A stretch of 64,000 nucleotides of DNA. Source: Plantactinospora mayteni. Lineage in GTDB: Bacteria; Actinomycetota; Actinomycetes; Mycobacteriales; Micromonosporaceae. Below the pieces are notes generated by a model. That model saw nothing but the letters and a program-made list of their open reading frames with translations. It was not told the DNA's origin and made no database searches. Location: positions 434,001 through 498,000 of the forward strand of contig NZ_BONX01000023.1 in assembly GCF_016862935.1 (NCBI RefSeq). Reading direction: 5' to 3'. This document shows, piece after piece, positions 54,378 to 63,912 of this stretch. Position numbers and translations under genes: made by a program. Position 1 is the first letter of the stretch. Each line of letters opens with the position of its first letter.

Positions 54378-55973
54378 TCAACCTCCCAGCAGGTAGACGT
54401 TCTTGATCTTCTGTTCGCCGGCGAACGGGCCGGTCCCCGCCTCGTGCAGTTCCACCCGCAGCTCGCCGGCGGTCGGGTCCTCGGTCAACGACTGCGCGAA
54501 GTCCCGGGAGACGGCGGCGAGGTGCCGGCGTACCCCGTCCCGGCAGGCCGTGGCGAGGGCGTCCCGGACCGGTCCGGCCAGCGGGCGGCGCAGTTCCAGG
54601 TGCACCACCGGCCGGGTCTCCAGTCCCGTGTCCTCGGCCAGGGCCAGCCGGAACCGGCTGATCTCGGCCGCGTACGGGTTGCCGGCGTAGAGGCCGTACT
54701 CGACGTCCTGGGGGTAGAGGTTGGCGCCGAGGTAGGAGACCGTCGAGTCGCGCCGGCCGAAGAGCAGCAGCAACGGCAGGGTCATCCGCTCGCCGGCCAC
54801 CGCCGCGTGCCACTCGGCCCGCCGGCCCGGGTCGGCGCGGACCAGGTCGAGGATCTTCCGGTACGGCAGCAGCACCGCCTCGTCGCCGACGTTGTAGCGC
54901 AGCCGGGGCTGGAGCACGTCCAGGCTGGTCACCGTGCAGAGCAGTTCGCGCCGCTCGTTGGTCTCCAGATAGGTGGCGAGCGGGTTGTACTGGAACACCA
55001 TCGGCAGCCGCTGCTCCCGCTCGCCGAGCAGCGCCGCCCGGAACCCGGGATCCGTCCACAGTCGACGCCGTAGCCAGACCGTGAACGCGGTCTCCGCACC
55101 GATCCCGATGGTCAGGTCCGACGCCCCGTACGCCGACCGTACCCGGCGGAACCGCTCCTCCAGATAGCTCCGCAGCGCCTCGGTCATCCCCTCCCCGCCG
55201 CAACTGGCGGAGATCCGGTAGCGGGCCCAGTCGAAGCCCTCGGCGTCGAGCCGGTCCCGCAGGTGCTTCAGGAACGGCGGGTACGCGGTCACCAGGTAGT
55301 CGAAGTCCGGGCCGAACTCACGGAACGTGTCGATGATCTTGCCGAGGTCGGGACCGGTGTTCTTCACCACCGCGATCCGGGCCATCGCGGTCCCGGTGGT
55401 GGTCCCGGTCGCCCAGGCGCCCATCGAGTAGGCGTTCACGACGAAGGGTCGGCGCATCGGGAAGACCAGGCTGGTGTAGCCGGCGATGTCATGGTGCACC
55501 GCGCGCAGTTCCCGCTCGCCGCGCGGCCAGTTGAACGGCCGGCCCGACGAGCCGGCCGACTCGTCGACCACCACACCCCGGGCCGGCAGCCGGCCACCCC
55601 AGCAGCGCCGGGCGGCGTCGTGCGGTACGACGTAGTTCTCCTTGTCGGTCTCCGGGAACTCGTCGAGCCGGCGCCGGACCTGTCCGTCCACACCGGCCGG
55701 TCGGGCCCGCAGGAAGGCCCGGTACGCCGGGACGTCCAGTGCGGCGAGCGCACAGACCGCCCGCGCGTGCGCCGCCGCGAGCCGGTCGAAGACCGGGTGG
55801 TGCCGGCCGGCCAGCCACCGCCAGCCGGCCGGATGCCGGAGGGCCAGCCGGAGCACGGCTGTCCGGAGCCGCCCGGCGAACGACAGGCGGGCCCGGCACC
55901 AGCGCTCGCGGAGGGTCAGACCTGGTGACGTGAATGTGGACGGAGCGGGATACCGGCGCAACGTCTCGGTCAT
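54378..55973 (-). CDS. CapK/phenylacetate-CoA ligase-like adenylate-forming enzyme
   Basis: 531 aa from the ATG at 55973 (MTETLRRYPAPS). It resembles the PaaK/CapK branch of adenylate-forming enzymes: an N-terminal helical part, an ATP-binding loop ESAGSSGRPFNW near residues 134-145, then SASCGGEGMTEALRSYLEE, YGASDLTIG and LLRYNVGDEAVLLP-like blocks, ending in a small C-terminal lid (ELHEAGTGPFAGEQKIKNVYLLG). Such enzymes activate a carboxylic acid as an acyl-adenylate and often transfer it to CoA or a carrier protein. It is the first gene of a tight four-gene operon and probably supplies the activated acid. Confidence 0.82.
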   Translation of the reverse strand: MTETLRRYPAPSTFTSPGLTLRERWCRARLSFAGRLRTAVLRLALRHPAGWRWLAGRHHPVFDRLAAAHARAVCALAALDVPAYRAFLRARPAGVDGQVRRRLDEFPETDKENYVVPHDAARRCWGGRLPARGVVVDESAGSSGRPFNWPRGERELRAVHHDIAGYTSLVFPMRRPFVVNAYSMGAWATGTTTGTAMARIAVVKNTGPDLGKIIDTFREFGPDFDYLVTAYPPFLKHLRDRLDAEGFDWARYRISASCGGEGMTEALRSYLEERFRRVRSAYGASDLTIGIGAETAFTVWLRRRLWTDPGFRAALLGEREQRLPMVFQYNPLATYLETNERRELLCTVTSLDVLQPRLRYNVGDEAVLLPYRKILDLVRADPGRRAEWHAAVAGERMTLPLLLLFGRRDSTVSYLGANLYPQDVEYGLYAGNPYAAEISRFRLALAEDTGLETRPVVHLELRRPLAGPVRDALATACRDGVRRHLAAVSRDFAQSLTEDPTAGELRVELHEAGTGPFAGEQKIKNVYLLGG

Positions 55974-56040
55974 CACAGCAGTGTCGGCGGGGACGGTGCC
56001 GGATGCCTGAGTCGTGGTGCCGGTCCGGCGCTGAGTATCC

Positions 56041-56090
56041 GTACCCAGACCTGCTGCCGGGCGGCGCGGGTGTTTGCGGTCCCTGGGTAC
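56041..56090. promoter_or_regulatory. 8-bp inverted repeat, distant arms
   Basis: GTACCCAG (56041-56048) and CTGGGTAC (56083-56090) are perfect inverted half-sites 34 bp apart in the divergent region between the CapK-like and MMPL genes. Paired operators of this kind often bracket a promoter. Confidence 0.4.
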
Positions 56091-56112
56091 AGCTTGCCAG
56101 ACCGAGGAGCCG

Positions 56113-56134
56113 GAGTACTGCGATCTCAGTACTC
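56113..56134. promoter_or_regulatory. 8-bp inverted repeat, operator-like
   Basis: GAGTACTG and CAGTACTC are perfect inverted arms with a 6-bp spacer, 87 bp upstream of the MMPL start codon. They lie in the same divergent region as the GTACCCAG pair and share the GTAC-containing core. Confidence 0.5.
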
Positions 56135-56220
56135 GAGGTGTCCGCAGCGGCACGACGACGGGACGGTGTCCGGGGCCGAGTCTGAGGGGCAACCGATCCC
56201 GATCCGGAGGCACCTGTCCC

Positions 56221-58443
56221 GTGGCTATGTTTCTCTACCGACTGGGCCGGCTGGCCTTCCGCCGACGCTGGTCTGTCCTGCTGGTCTGGCTGGCCGTGCT
56301 GGCCGGCGTCGGCTTCGCGGCCAGCACCGCGGCGGAACTGCCGGAGGACTCCGGGACGATCCCGGGGATCGAGGCGAGCGACGCGTTCGAGCTGATCCGG
56401 CAGCGCTTCCCCGGCAACGCCGAGCGGGCGAGCGCCCGGGTCGTCTTCGTCGCCGCGCCCGGCGAGAAGGTGACCGACGCCGACAACCGCGCGACGATCG
56501 ACCGGCTGGTCACCGAGGCGTCCCAGGGCGCCCAGGTCGTCGCCGCCGTGGGCCCGTTCCAGGTCGGGGCGGTGAGTGCGGACGGGTCCACCGCGTACGC
56601 GATGGTCACCTACACGGCGCCGGCGGACGACCTCACCGACGCCAGCCGGCAGCAGTTGCGGGAGGCGGTCGACCGGGTCCGGACGGCGGGCTTGACGGTG
56701 GAGGTCGGCGGGCCGGTGCTGGCCAGCCCGCCACAGGTCGGCGGAGTGAGCGAACTGGTCGGGATCGGGCTCGCCGCGCTGGTCCTGCTGGTCACCTTCG
56801 GCTCGCTGGTGGCGGCGGGACTGCCGCTGCTGACCGCGCTGCTCGGGGTGGGCGTCAGCATGCTGGCGATCTTCACCGTCGGCGGGTTCTTCGGGCTCTC
56901 CACCACCAGCACCACCCTGGCCGCCATGCTCGGGCTCGCGGTCGGCATCGACTACGCCCTCTTCGTGGTTTCCCGCTACCGGGAGGAGCGAGCCGGCGGG
57001 CACCCGTCCGGGGAGGCCGCCGGCCTGGCCGTCGGCACCGCCGGGTCGGCGGTGGTGGTCGCCGGGCTCACCGTGGTCATCGCGCTGGCAGGGCTGGCCG
57101 CGGTCGGGATACCGACGGCGGCCAGGATGGGGCTGACCGCTGCCGGGGCGGTGATCGTCGCCGTGCTGATCGCGGTGACCCTGGTCCCCGCGCTGCTGGG
57201 CTTCTGCCCGGACGCCGTACTCGCCCGGCGGGTCCGCCGGGGCCGGGCACCCGGTTCGGCGGGTACGACCGACAACGCCGGTACCCGATGGGCGCGGCTC
57301 GTCCTGCGCCGCCCCGTGGCCGTGCTGCTCGGCTCGGTCGCCGGCCTGGTGCTGCTGGCCGTTCCAGTGCTGGACCTGCGACTGGGCATGCCCGGCGACG
57401 AGACGAGGTCCACCGCGACCACCGAACGCCGGGCCTACGACGCGCTCGCCGCCGGTTTCGGGCCGGGCGTCAACGGTCCGCTGGTCATCGTGGTGGACGC
57501 CCGGGGTGCGGCCGATCCGCAGGCGGCGGCACAGCGCATCGGCGCCACGATCGCCGCCACCCCCGGCGTGGTGACGGTCTCCCCGGCACAGCTCAACCCG
57601 GCCGGCGACACCGCGCTGTTCACCGCGATCCCGTCCAGCGCACCGACCAGTGAACGGACCGGGGACCTGATCCAGCGCATCCGCGACGCCCGGCCCGGCA
57701 CCGTGACCGGAACCGGCGCGACGTTCCTGGTCACCGGTACCACGGCGGTGGAGATCGACATCGCCCGGACGGTGCCGGGGGCGCTGGTCCCGTACCTGGC
57801 GATCGTGCTCGGCCTGGCCTTCCTGCTGCTGCTGGTGATCTTCCGCTCCCTGCTCGTACCGCTGAAGGCCGTCTTCGGCTTCCTGCTCTCCGTACTCGCC
57901 TCGATCGGCGCGGTGGTCGCGGTCTTCCAGTGGGGCTGGGGTGCCGACCTGATCGGCCTCGAACAGGCCGGGCCGATCATCAGCATGATGCCGATCATGC
58001 TGGTGGGGATCATCTTCGGCCTGGCCATGGATTACGAGGTGTTCCTGGTCTCCCGGATGCGGGAGGCGCACATGCGCGGGGAACCCGCCCGCCAGGCCGT
58101 GGTCACCGGTTTCCGGCACAGCGCCCGGGTGGTGGTGGCCGCCGCGCTGATCATGGTCGCCGTCTTCGCCGGGTTCGTCGGCGCCGACCTGTCCATGATC
58201 AAGATGATCGGGTTCAGCCTGGCCACCGCCGTACTCCTGGACGCCTTCGTCGTCCGGATGGCCCTGGTGCCCGCCCTGCTCGCACTGCTCGGCGAGCGGG
58301 CCTGGGCACTGCCGCGCTGGCTGGACCGGCTACTGCCGCGCCTCGACCTGGAAGGCGAGGCCCTCCGCCGCCGGCACACCATCGAGGGTGCCTCGGCCGT
58401 CGACCCGGTGCCGGTCGCCGGCCGCGAGTCACCGGCCGGCTGA
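56221..58443 (+). CDS. MMPL/RND-family transporter
   Basis: 740 aa. The GTG at 56221 is preferred because GGAGG lies ten bases before it; an ATG is two codons later. The protein has the RND duplicated layout: helix 1 (about 15-35), an extracellular domain, then helices 2-6 with the SSD-like GLAVGIDYALFVVSRYREE motif. A second extracellular domain follows and a second helix set with FGLAMDYEVFLVSRMREAH. MMPL proteins export lipids or hydrophobic molecules using the proton gradient. It is divergent from the CapK-like operon and may export its product; it is also just upstream of a two-component system. Confidence 0.93.
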   Translation: MAMFLYRLGRLAFRRRWSVLLVWLAVLAGVGFAASTAAELPEDSGTIPGIEASDAFELIRQRFPGNAERASARVVFVAAPGEKVTDADNRATIDRLVTEASQGAQVVAAVGPFQVGAVSADGSTAYAMVTYTAPADDLTDASRQQLREAVDRVRTAGLTVEVGGPVLASPPQVGGVSELVGIGLAALVLLVTFGSLVAAGLPLLTALLGVGVSMLAIFTVGGFFGLSTTSTTLAAMLGLAVGIDYALFVVSRYREERAGGHPSGEAAGLAVGTAGSAVVVAGLTVVIALAGLAAVGIPTAARMGLTAAGAVIVAVLIAVTLVPALLGFCPDAVLARRVRRGRAPGSAGTTDNAGTRWARLVLRRPVAVLLGSVAGLVLLAVPVLDLRLGMPGDETRSTATTERRAYDALAAGFGPGVNGPLVIVVDARGAADPQAAAQRIGATIAATPGVVTVSPAQLNPAGDTALFTAIPSSAPTSERTGDLIQRIRDARPGTVTGTGATFLVTGTTAVEIDIARTVPGALVPYLAIVLGLAFLLLLVIFRSLLVPLKAVFGFLLSVLASIGAVVAVFQWGWGADLIGLEQAGPIISMMPIMLVGIIFGLAMDYEVFLVSRMREAHMRGEPARQAVVTGFRHSARVVVAAALIMVAVFAGFVGADLSMIKMIGFSLATAVLLDAFVVRMALVPALLALLGERAWALPRWLDRLLPRLDLEGEALRRRHTIEGASAVDPVPVAGRESPAG

Positions 58444-58516
58444 GCTGCGCAGACCCGGGCGACTCACTGCGGTGCATCATCGACCATAGAACCCACCACG
58501 TCGGCCGGAGCCTGCC

Positions 58517-59692
58517 ATGACGATCAGCCAGTACGCCAGGGAGCACCCCCGGCTCGTCGACGTGGCCCTGGTGGCCCTGATGATCTGCGCCGCCGCCGGC
58601 CCCTTCGTGCTGAACAGCGGCCTCTCCCACACCGACAACCTGAGCTGGCAGTCCGCCCTGCCGCTGGCCGTACTCGGCGCGGTGGCGTTGCTGTGGCGGC
58701 GCAGCCGTCCGCGTACCGTGGTGGTGGTCACGGCAGCCTGTGCCGGGATCGCCGGCGGGTTCGGCTACCTGGTCACCCCGGTACTGCTCGCCCCGCTGAT
58801 GCTCGCGCTGCACGAGTTGGCCGTACGGGTTCCCGGCAGGACCTCCCGGCGGTACTACCTCGGGACCACCGTCGCGGTCGTGGTGCCGGCACTCGTCGGC
58901 GACGACTACGGCTACCCCTGGATGCTGACCGTCCTCAACCCGCTGCTCTTCCTGCTGCTGCCGATCGCGCTGGCCGAGGCCACCCGGCTCCGGCGCGACA
59001 ACCTGGCAGCCGTCACGGCCCGCGCCGAGTACGCCGAGCGGAGCCGCGAGGAGGAGGCCCGGCACCGCGTCGCGGAGGAGCGGGTACGCATCGCCCGCGA
59101 GCTGCACGACGTCGTCGCCCACCACCTGGCCCTGGCCAACGCCCAGGCCGGTACGGCCGCCTACCTGGCCCGGGACCGCTCCGACCAGGTCCCCCGGATC
59201 CTCGCCGAGCTGACCGGCACCACCTCCGCCGCGCTACGCGAGCTGAAGGCCACGGTCGGCCTGCTGCGGCAGCCCGACGACCCGAACTCCCCGCTGGAAC
59301 CCGCTCCCGGGCTCGGGCAACTCTCCGAACTCACCGCCGCGTTCGCCTCCGCCGGGCTGGAGGTCGAGGTGACCGTCGACGGCGAGGCGCGGCAACTCTC
59401 CCCGGGCGTCGACCTGACCGCGTACCGGATCGTGCAGGAGGCCCTGACCAACGTGACCAGACACGCCGGCACCGACACCGCCTCGGTACGGCTGGCCTAC
59501 GGCATGGACCGGCTGACCATCACCGTCAGCAACGATGCGCCACCCACCGCGTCCACCGCCGGGTCGCCGGGCGAGGGCTTCGGCCTCGTCGGCATGCGCG
59601 AACGCGCCCACTCGGCGGGCGGCCGGTTCCGGGCCGGACCGCACGCCTCGGGCGGGTTCACCGTCGCCACCGAACTGCCGATCCGGCCGTGA
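58517..59692 (+). CDS. NarL-family sensor histidine kinase
   Basis: 391 aa. Five or six N-terminal hydrophobic segments (about 15-155) form the membrane sensor. The HisKA_3 dimerisation motif ERVRIARELHDVVAHHL carries the phospho-acceptor His197. The HATPase domain has ALTNVTRHAGTDTASV and GFGLVGMRERAHSAGG. Its stop overlaps the GTG start of the response regulator (GTGA), so they form a two-component pair. The MMPL transporter gene is 73 bp upstream and is a plausible target. The signal is unknown. Confidence 0.93.
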   Translation: MTISQYAREHPRLVDVALVALMICAAAGPFVLNSGLSHTDNLSWQSALPLAVLGAVALLWRRSRPRTVVVVTAACAGIAGGFGYLVTPVLLAPLMLALHELAVRVPGRTSRRYYLGTTVAVVVPALVGDDYGYPWMLTVLNPLLFLLLPIALAEATRLRRDNLAAVTARAEYAERSREEEARHRVAEERVRIARELHDVVAHHLALANAQAGTAAYLARDRSDQVPRILAELTGTTSAALRELKATVGLLRQPDDPNSPLEPAPGLGQLSELTAAFASAGLEVEVTVDGEARQLSPGVDLTAYRIVQEALTNVTRHAGTDTASVRLAYGMDRLTITVSNDAPPTASTAGSPGEGFGLVGMRERAHSAGGRFRAGPHASGGFTVATELPIRP

Positions 59693-60378
59693 CCGCCGCC
59701 GAGGACCGACCCGGGACCGTCCGGGTACTGCTCGCCGACGACCAGGCGCTGCTCCGGGCGACCTTCCGGTTGCTGATCGAGGCCAACCCCGACCTGGAGG
59801 TGGTGGGCGAGGCCGCCGACGGCGCGGAGGCGGTGGCACTGGCCCGCGCCCATCAGCCCAGCGTCGTCCTGATGGACATCCGGATGCCCCGGGTCGACGG
59901 CCTCGCCGCCACCGCCGCCATCTGCGCCGATCCGACCCTCGCCGCCACCCGGGTGCTCGTGCTCACCACCTTCGAGACCGAGGAGTACGTCGCCGGGGCG
60001 CTGCGCGCGGGTGCCAGCGGGTTCCTCGGCAAGGACGTCTCCGCCGACGGGCTGCTCGACGGGATCCGCACCGTCGCGGCCGGCGAGGCGCTGCTGTCGC
60101 CCACGGCGACCCGAGCCCTGATCAGCCGGTTCCTGGGCACCGCCGAGCCGGACCCGCCGGCCGGATCCGTCGCCCGACTGGCGGTGCTCACCGCACGGGA
60201 GCGCGAGGTGCTGGTGCTGGCCGCCGAGGGCAGGTCGAACGCCGAGATCGCCGAGCGGCTCGTGGTCAGCCCGCTGACCGTCCGGACCCACGTCCAGCGT
60301 GCCATGACCAAACTGCACGCCCGGGACCGTACCCAACTGGTCGTCATCGCCTACCAGACCGGCCTGGTACGACGGTGA
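59689..60378 (+). CDS. NarL/LuxR-family response regulator
   Basis: 229 aa, GTG start overlapping the kinase stop. The receiver domain (about 10-125) begins VRVLLADDQALLR and has the phospho-acceptor Asp63 in VVLMDIRMPRVDG, with the conserved Lys in GFLGKDVSADGL. The C-terminal LuxR helix-turn-helix (LTAREREVLVLAAEGRSNAEIAERLVVSPLTVRTHVQRAMTKLHA) is complete. It is expected to control nearby genes when phosphorylated by the upstream kinase. Confidence 0.95.
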   Translation: MTAAEDRPGTVRVLLADDQALLRATFRLLIEANPDLEVVGEAADGAEAVALARAHQPSVVLMDIRMPRVDGLAATAAICADPTLAATRVLVLTTFETEEYVAGALRAGASGFLGKDVSADGLLDGIRTVAAGEALLSPTATRALISRFLGTAEPDPPAGSVARLAVLTAREREVLVLAAEGRSNAEIAERLVVSPLTVRTHVQRAMTKLHARDRTQLVVIAYQTGLVRR

Positions 60379-60484
60379 TCGATGGAATTGGCGGCCCGGA
60401 CTATCCTGGGTCCACCTTCCTCGACGCCCGGTCGGGGTGCCCGGACGCCGAGCGAAGGTGCCGTACGCCGGGAGAAGGTGCGGA

Positions 60485-63013
60485 ATGCGGGAGACCGGTC
60501 GGGGGGCGCTGCTCCGGTTCGTCGCCGAACTCAAGCGGCTACGACAACTCGCCGGTGCGCCGTCACTGAACAGCCTGGTCGCGGTCGCCGCCCGGTTGGG
60601 CAAGCCGCTCGCCCGCACCACACTCAGCGACAAGCTGAACGCCAAGTCGCTGCCGGACTGGGAGTTCGTCCTCGCGTACGTGCAGACCTGTCTGGCGTAC
60701 GCCGAGCAGGTGGGTGCGCGGATCCCGGCGGAACTGACCGACCTGAGCCGGTGGGATGCCGCGCACTGGCGGTTGTTGCGAGCCGTGGACAGCGCCCGGG
60801 CGGACGACCGGCTCAGCGCCGCGGCGTACACCGAGATCGGTCGCCACGCCGCCCGCCTCGCGCCCGCCGACCGGTCGAAGCCGGCCGGGCCGGCGGCGTC
60901 CAGTGAGCCGGCCGGGCCTGCTCCGGCGGGGGTGCCTTCCGACCTGTCGGTGGTGCCCCGGCAGTTGCCGGCCGCGGTGCGGCACTTCGCGGGGCGGGCG
61001 GCGGAGGTCGCCGCCCTGACCGAACTGCTGGCCGAGTCGACCGGTGCCCCGGACGCGGTGCTGATCTCGGCCATCGGCGGAACGGCCGGGATCGGCAAGA
61101 CCGCCCTCGCGGTCTGCTGGGCGCACCAGGTGGCCGACCGGTTTCCCGACGGGCAGGTCTACGTCAACCTGCGCGGCTTCGACCCCACCGGGCCGGTGAC
61201 CAGCCCGGAGGAGGCGTTGCGCGACTTCCTGGAAGCCCTGGCCGTGCCGGCGGAGCGGATCCCGGTGGGGCTGGCCGCCCGGGCCGGGCTCTACCGCAGC
61301 CTGCTCGCCGGCAGGCGGATGCTGGTGCTGCTGGACAACGCCCACGACGCCGACCAGGTACGCCCGCTGCTGCCCGGGTCGCCGGGCTGCCTGGTGGTGG
61401 TGACCAGCCGCAACCAGATGCCGGACCTGGTCGCCGAGATGGGCGCGTACCCGCTGGTCCTGGACCCGTTACCCGGGCCGGAAGCGCGCGAGTTGCTCGG
61501 CCGGCGGCTCGGTCCGGACCGGGTCGCCCGGGAACCTGAGGCGACCGACCGGATCGTCGCCGCCGCGGCCGGGCTGCCGCTGGCGCTCGCCATCGTCGCC
61601 GCCCGCGCGGCCACCCACCCGGACTTCCGGCTGGCCCGGCTCGCCGACGAACTCGGCGACACCCGGGCCAGCCTGGACGGGTTCGCCAGCGCCGAGGCCG
61701 GCACCGACATCCGGACCGTCTTCTCCTGGTCCCTCCAGAACCTGGATCCGGCCAGCACGCGGCTGTTCCGGCTGCTCGGACTGCACCCGGGACCGGACCT
61801 GTCGGTGCCGGCGGCGGCGAGTCTCGCCGGTCTGCCCGGGCCGGAGGTCCGGCGGTCGCTGGCGACGCTGGCCCGGGCGAACCTGGTCACCGAACACGTC
61901 CCCGGCCGGTACGCCCTGCACGACCTGCTCCGGGCCTACGCCGCCGAGCAGGTCGGCACGGCCGACGCCGACCCGGAGCGCCGCGCCGCGCTGGGCCGGC
62001 TCTTCGACCACTACCTGCACACCGCACACGCCGCGGACCTGCTGGTGCACCGCCACCGGGACGACATCAGTCTGCCCCCGGCAGATCCCGACGCGGTGCT
62101 GCCGGGCCTGGCCGACGACACCGAGGCGTGGACCTGGCTCACCACCGAGCACCGGGTGTTGCTCGCCGTGGTCGCCCAGGCCGTCGCCACCGGCTTCGAC
62201 GTGCACGCCTGGCAGCTCGCCTGGACCATGAACACCTATCTCGACCGGCTGGGAGCCTGGCAGGACCAGTCCGCCGCACAACACCTGGCGCTGCTCGCCG
62301 CCGCCCGGGTCGGCGACCGGAACGGCCAGGCCCGCGCCCACCGCAACCGGGCCATCGCCTGCCTGCGGCTGGGCGAGTTCGACGAGGCCCAGCACCACCT
62401 GCGGCAGTCCCTCGACCTCTACGGTGGGCTCGGCGACCGGGTCGGCAGTGCCCGTACCCAACTCAACCTCGGCATCCTGGCCGAACGCCGGGGTCGCTAC
62501 CCGCAGGCTCTGCACCACGCGCGGCGGGCCTTCGACCTGTTCGACGCCGTCGGCCACGCGGCCGGCCGGGCCAACGCGCTCAACAACATCGGCTGGTACC
62601 ACATCCAGCTCGGCGACCACCGGCGGGCGCTCGGCTACTGCCAGCAGGCGCTGGTCGAACAGCAGCGGGTCGGCAACCGGTACTGGCAGGCGCACACCTG
62701 GGACAGTCTCGGTACCGCGCACCACCACCTCGGGGACCACGGGCAGGCAGTCGACTGCTACGAACACGCGCTCGCGCTGTGGCGGGAGGCCGGCGAGCGC
62801 TACCACGAGGCCACCACCCTGACCCACCTCGGCGACACCCAGCACACCACCGGCGCCGTCGAGCCGGCCCGGACGGCCTGGCGGCACGCCCTCGACATCC
62901 TCGACCGGCTCGGTCACCCGGACGCCGAACAGGTACGCGGCCGGCTGCACACCGAGGTCGAAGCCCCGGTCCGGGCGGACGCCGGGTACGCCCCGGACGG
63001 TCCACCGTCCTGA
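60485..63013 (+). CDS. NB-ARC/TPR regulator with XRE-like N-terminus
   Basis: 842 aa, ATG preceded by GGAGAAGG. Residues 1-75 resemble an XRE-type helical domain (FVAELKRLRQLAGAPSLNSLVAVAARLGKPLARTTLSDKLN). The NB-ARC ATPase region follows (about 165-500), with P-loop IGGTAGIGKTALA, Walker B MLVLLDNAHDADQVRPLLPG and GLPLALAIVAA. The rest consists of TPR repeats (for example GDRNGQARAHRNRAIACLRLGEFDEAQHHLRQSL). This STAND architecture is common in actinomycete regulators of secondary metabolism and signalling. Its target is unknown; a secreted protease gene lies next to it, convergent. Confidence 0.9.
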   Translation: MRETGRGALLRFVAELKRLRQLAGAPSLNSLVAVAARLGKPLARTTLSDKLNAKSLPDWEFVLAYVQTCLAYAEQVGARIPAELTDLSRWDAAHWRLLRAVDSARADDRLSAAAYTEIGRHAARLAPADRSKPAGPAASSEPAGPAPAGVPSDLSVVPRQLPAAVRHFAGRAAEVAALTELLAESTGAPDAVLISAIGGTAGIGKTALAVCWAHQVADRFPDGQVYVNLRGFDPTGPVTSPEEALRDFLEALAVPAERIPVGLAARAGLYRSLLAGRRMLVLLDNAHDADQVRPLLPGSPGCLVVVTSRNQMPDLVAEMGAYPLVLDPLPGPEARELLGRRLGPDRVAREPEATDRIVAAAAGLPLALAIVAARAATHPDFRLARLADELGDTRASLDGFASAEAGTDIRTVFSWSLQNLDPASTRLFRLLGLHPGPDLSVPAAASLAGLPGPEVRRSLATLARANLVTEHVPGRYALHDLLRAYAAEQVGTADADPERRAALGRLFDHYLHTAHAADLLVHRHRDDISLPPADPDAVLPGLADDTEAWTWLTTEHRVLLAVVAQAVATGFDVHAWQLAWTMNTYLDRLGAWQDQSAAQHLALLAAARVGDRNGQARAHRNRAIACLRLGEFDEAQHHLRQSLDLYGGLGDRVGSARTQLNLGILAERRGRYPQALHHARRAFDLFDAVGHAAGRANALNNIGWYHIQLGDHRRALGYCQQALVEQQRVGNRYWQAHTWDSLGTAHHHLGDHGQAVDCYEHALALWREAGERYHEATTLTHLGDTQHTTGAVEPARTAWRHALDILDRLGHPDAEQVRGRLHTEVEAPVRADAGYAPDGPPS

Positions 63014-63051
63014 GCACACCCGGTGCCGCCCACCGTCGCCATGTCGGGGTG

Positions 63052-63912
63052 TCATCGCCAGGACATCAGGTCCCGGTAGCCGAGCTGGGTGATCCGGGTC
63101 GCGATGTTGTTGACCGCGCCGGGCCCACCGCCGGACGGGCCGGAGGTGTGGATCCCGAACACCGTCCACGGATTCGGGTCCGGGTCCGGCGGCGGAATCG
63201 GCTTCGGCCGGGTCGGGCACCAGTCGTCCGGGTCGGTCAGGTAGAGCGGGCTGCCGTCCTGCCCAGTGCTCGTGTCGTGCTGGTGGTACAGCGTGGTGGC
63301 GGTCTCCGCGCGGATGTAGTCCTGACTGCGCCACTGGGTCGACTGCCGGTCGGCCAAATATCCCTGGCTGACCGTGCAGGCACCGGTCACGGACTCGTTC
63401 GTCCAGCCGATCGGGTACCAGCCGGTGGCGTTCCCGATCGTGCAGTCGAGCTGGATCGCACCGTAGTCCTGGCCCGGGTCCGAGCCTCTGGTCCATGCGC
63501 TGGAGGCGAAAGCGGCGCGTGCCCGGCACGACCCGTACGGTGCCCTGCCCCCGTCGTAGCCCGGATAGGCCACCAGGTTGGTACGCCACTGGCCTCCCGC
63601 CCCGGTGTGCACACAGTGCCCGGCGGTCGCCACCGTACGCTCGCTGATCATGAAACCGGTGCACTGTCCACCGGTGAAGGTGAGCAGCACGGTAGCGCTG
63701 GCCGGGAAGCTGGTGGTGTCGGTGACCGGGGTCCGCTCGTCAGGCTGGAAGACCCCGTCGACCTTGGCGTCGACTGCCGTGGCGGCCGTGGCTGCCGTGT
63801 GCACGGGCGACGACGCCGGTGCGGCCACCGCCGGGCTGCTCCCCGGCACGGCGACCATCGCGCCGACAACGGCGGCGGCGAAGGCGACGGCTGTCCATCT
63901 TCTTCTCACCAT
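63052..63912 (-). CDS. secreted trypsin/V8-like serine protease
   Basis: 286 aa. The Sec signal peptide (residues 1-31) ends in PAVAAPA, and a short pro-region follows. The catalytic triad is His99 in TVATAGHC, Asp149 in QDYGAIQL and Ser221 in TGQDGSPLY. The GQDGSP motif and the order of domains fit the glutamyl endopeptidase/V8 group. Cysteines at 84 and 100 flank the His loop, as expected for a disulfide. GAAGGGAAG precedes the ATG. It should act outside the cell on proteins. Confidence 0.92.
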   Translation of the reverse strand: MVRRRWTAVAFAAAVVGAMVAVPGSSPAVAAPASSPVHTAATAATAVDAKVDGVFQPDERTPVTDTTSFPASATVLLTFTGGQCTGFMISERTVATAGHCVHTGAGGQWRTNLVAYPGYDGGRAPYGSCRARAAFASSAWTRGSDPGQDYGAIQLDCTIGNATGWYPIGWTNESVTGACTVSQGYLADRQSTQWRSQDYIRAETATTLYHQHDTSTGQDGSPLYLTDPDDWCPTRPKPIPPPDPDPNPWTVFGIHTSGPSGGGPGAVNNIATRITQLGYRDLMSWR

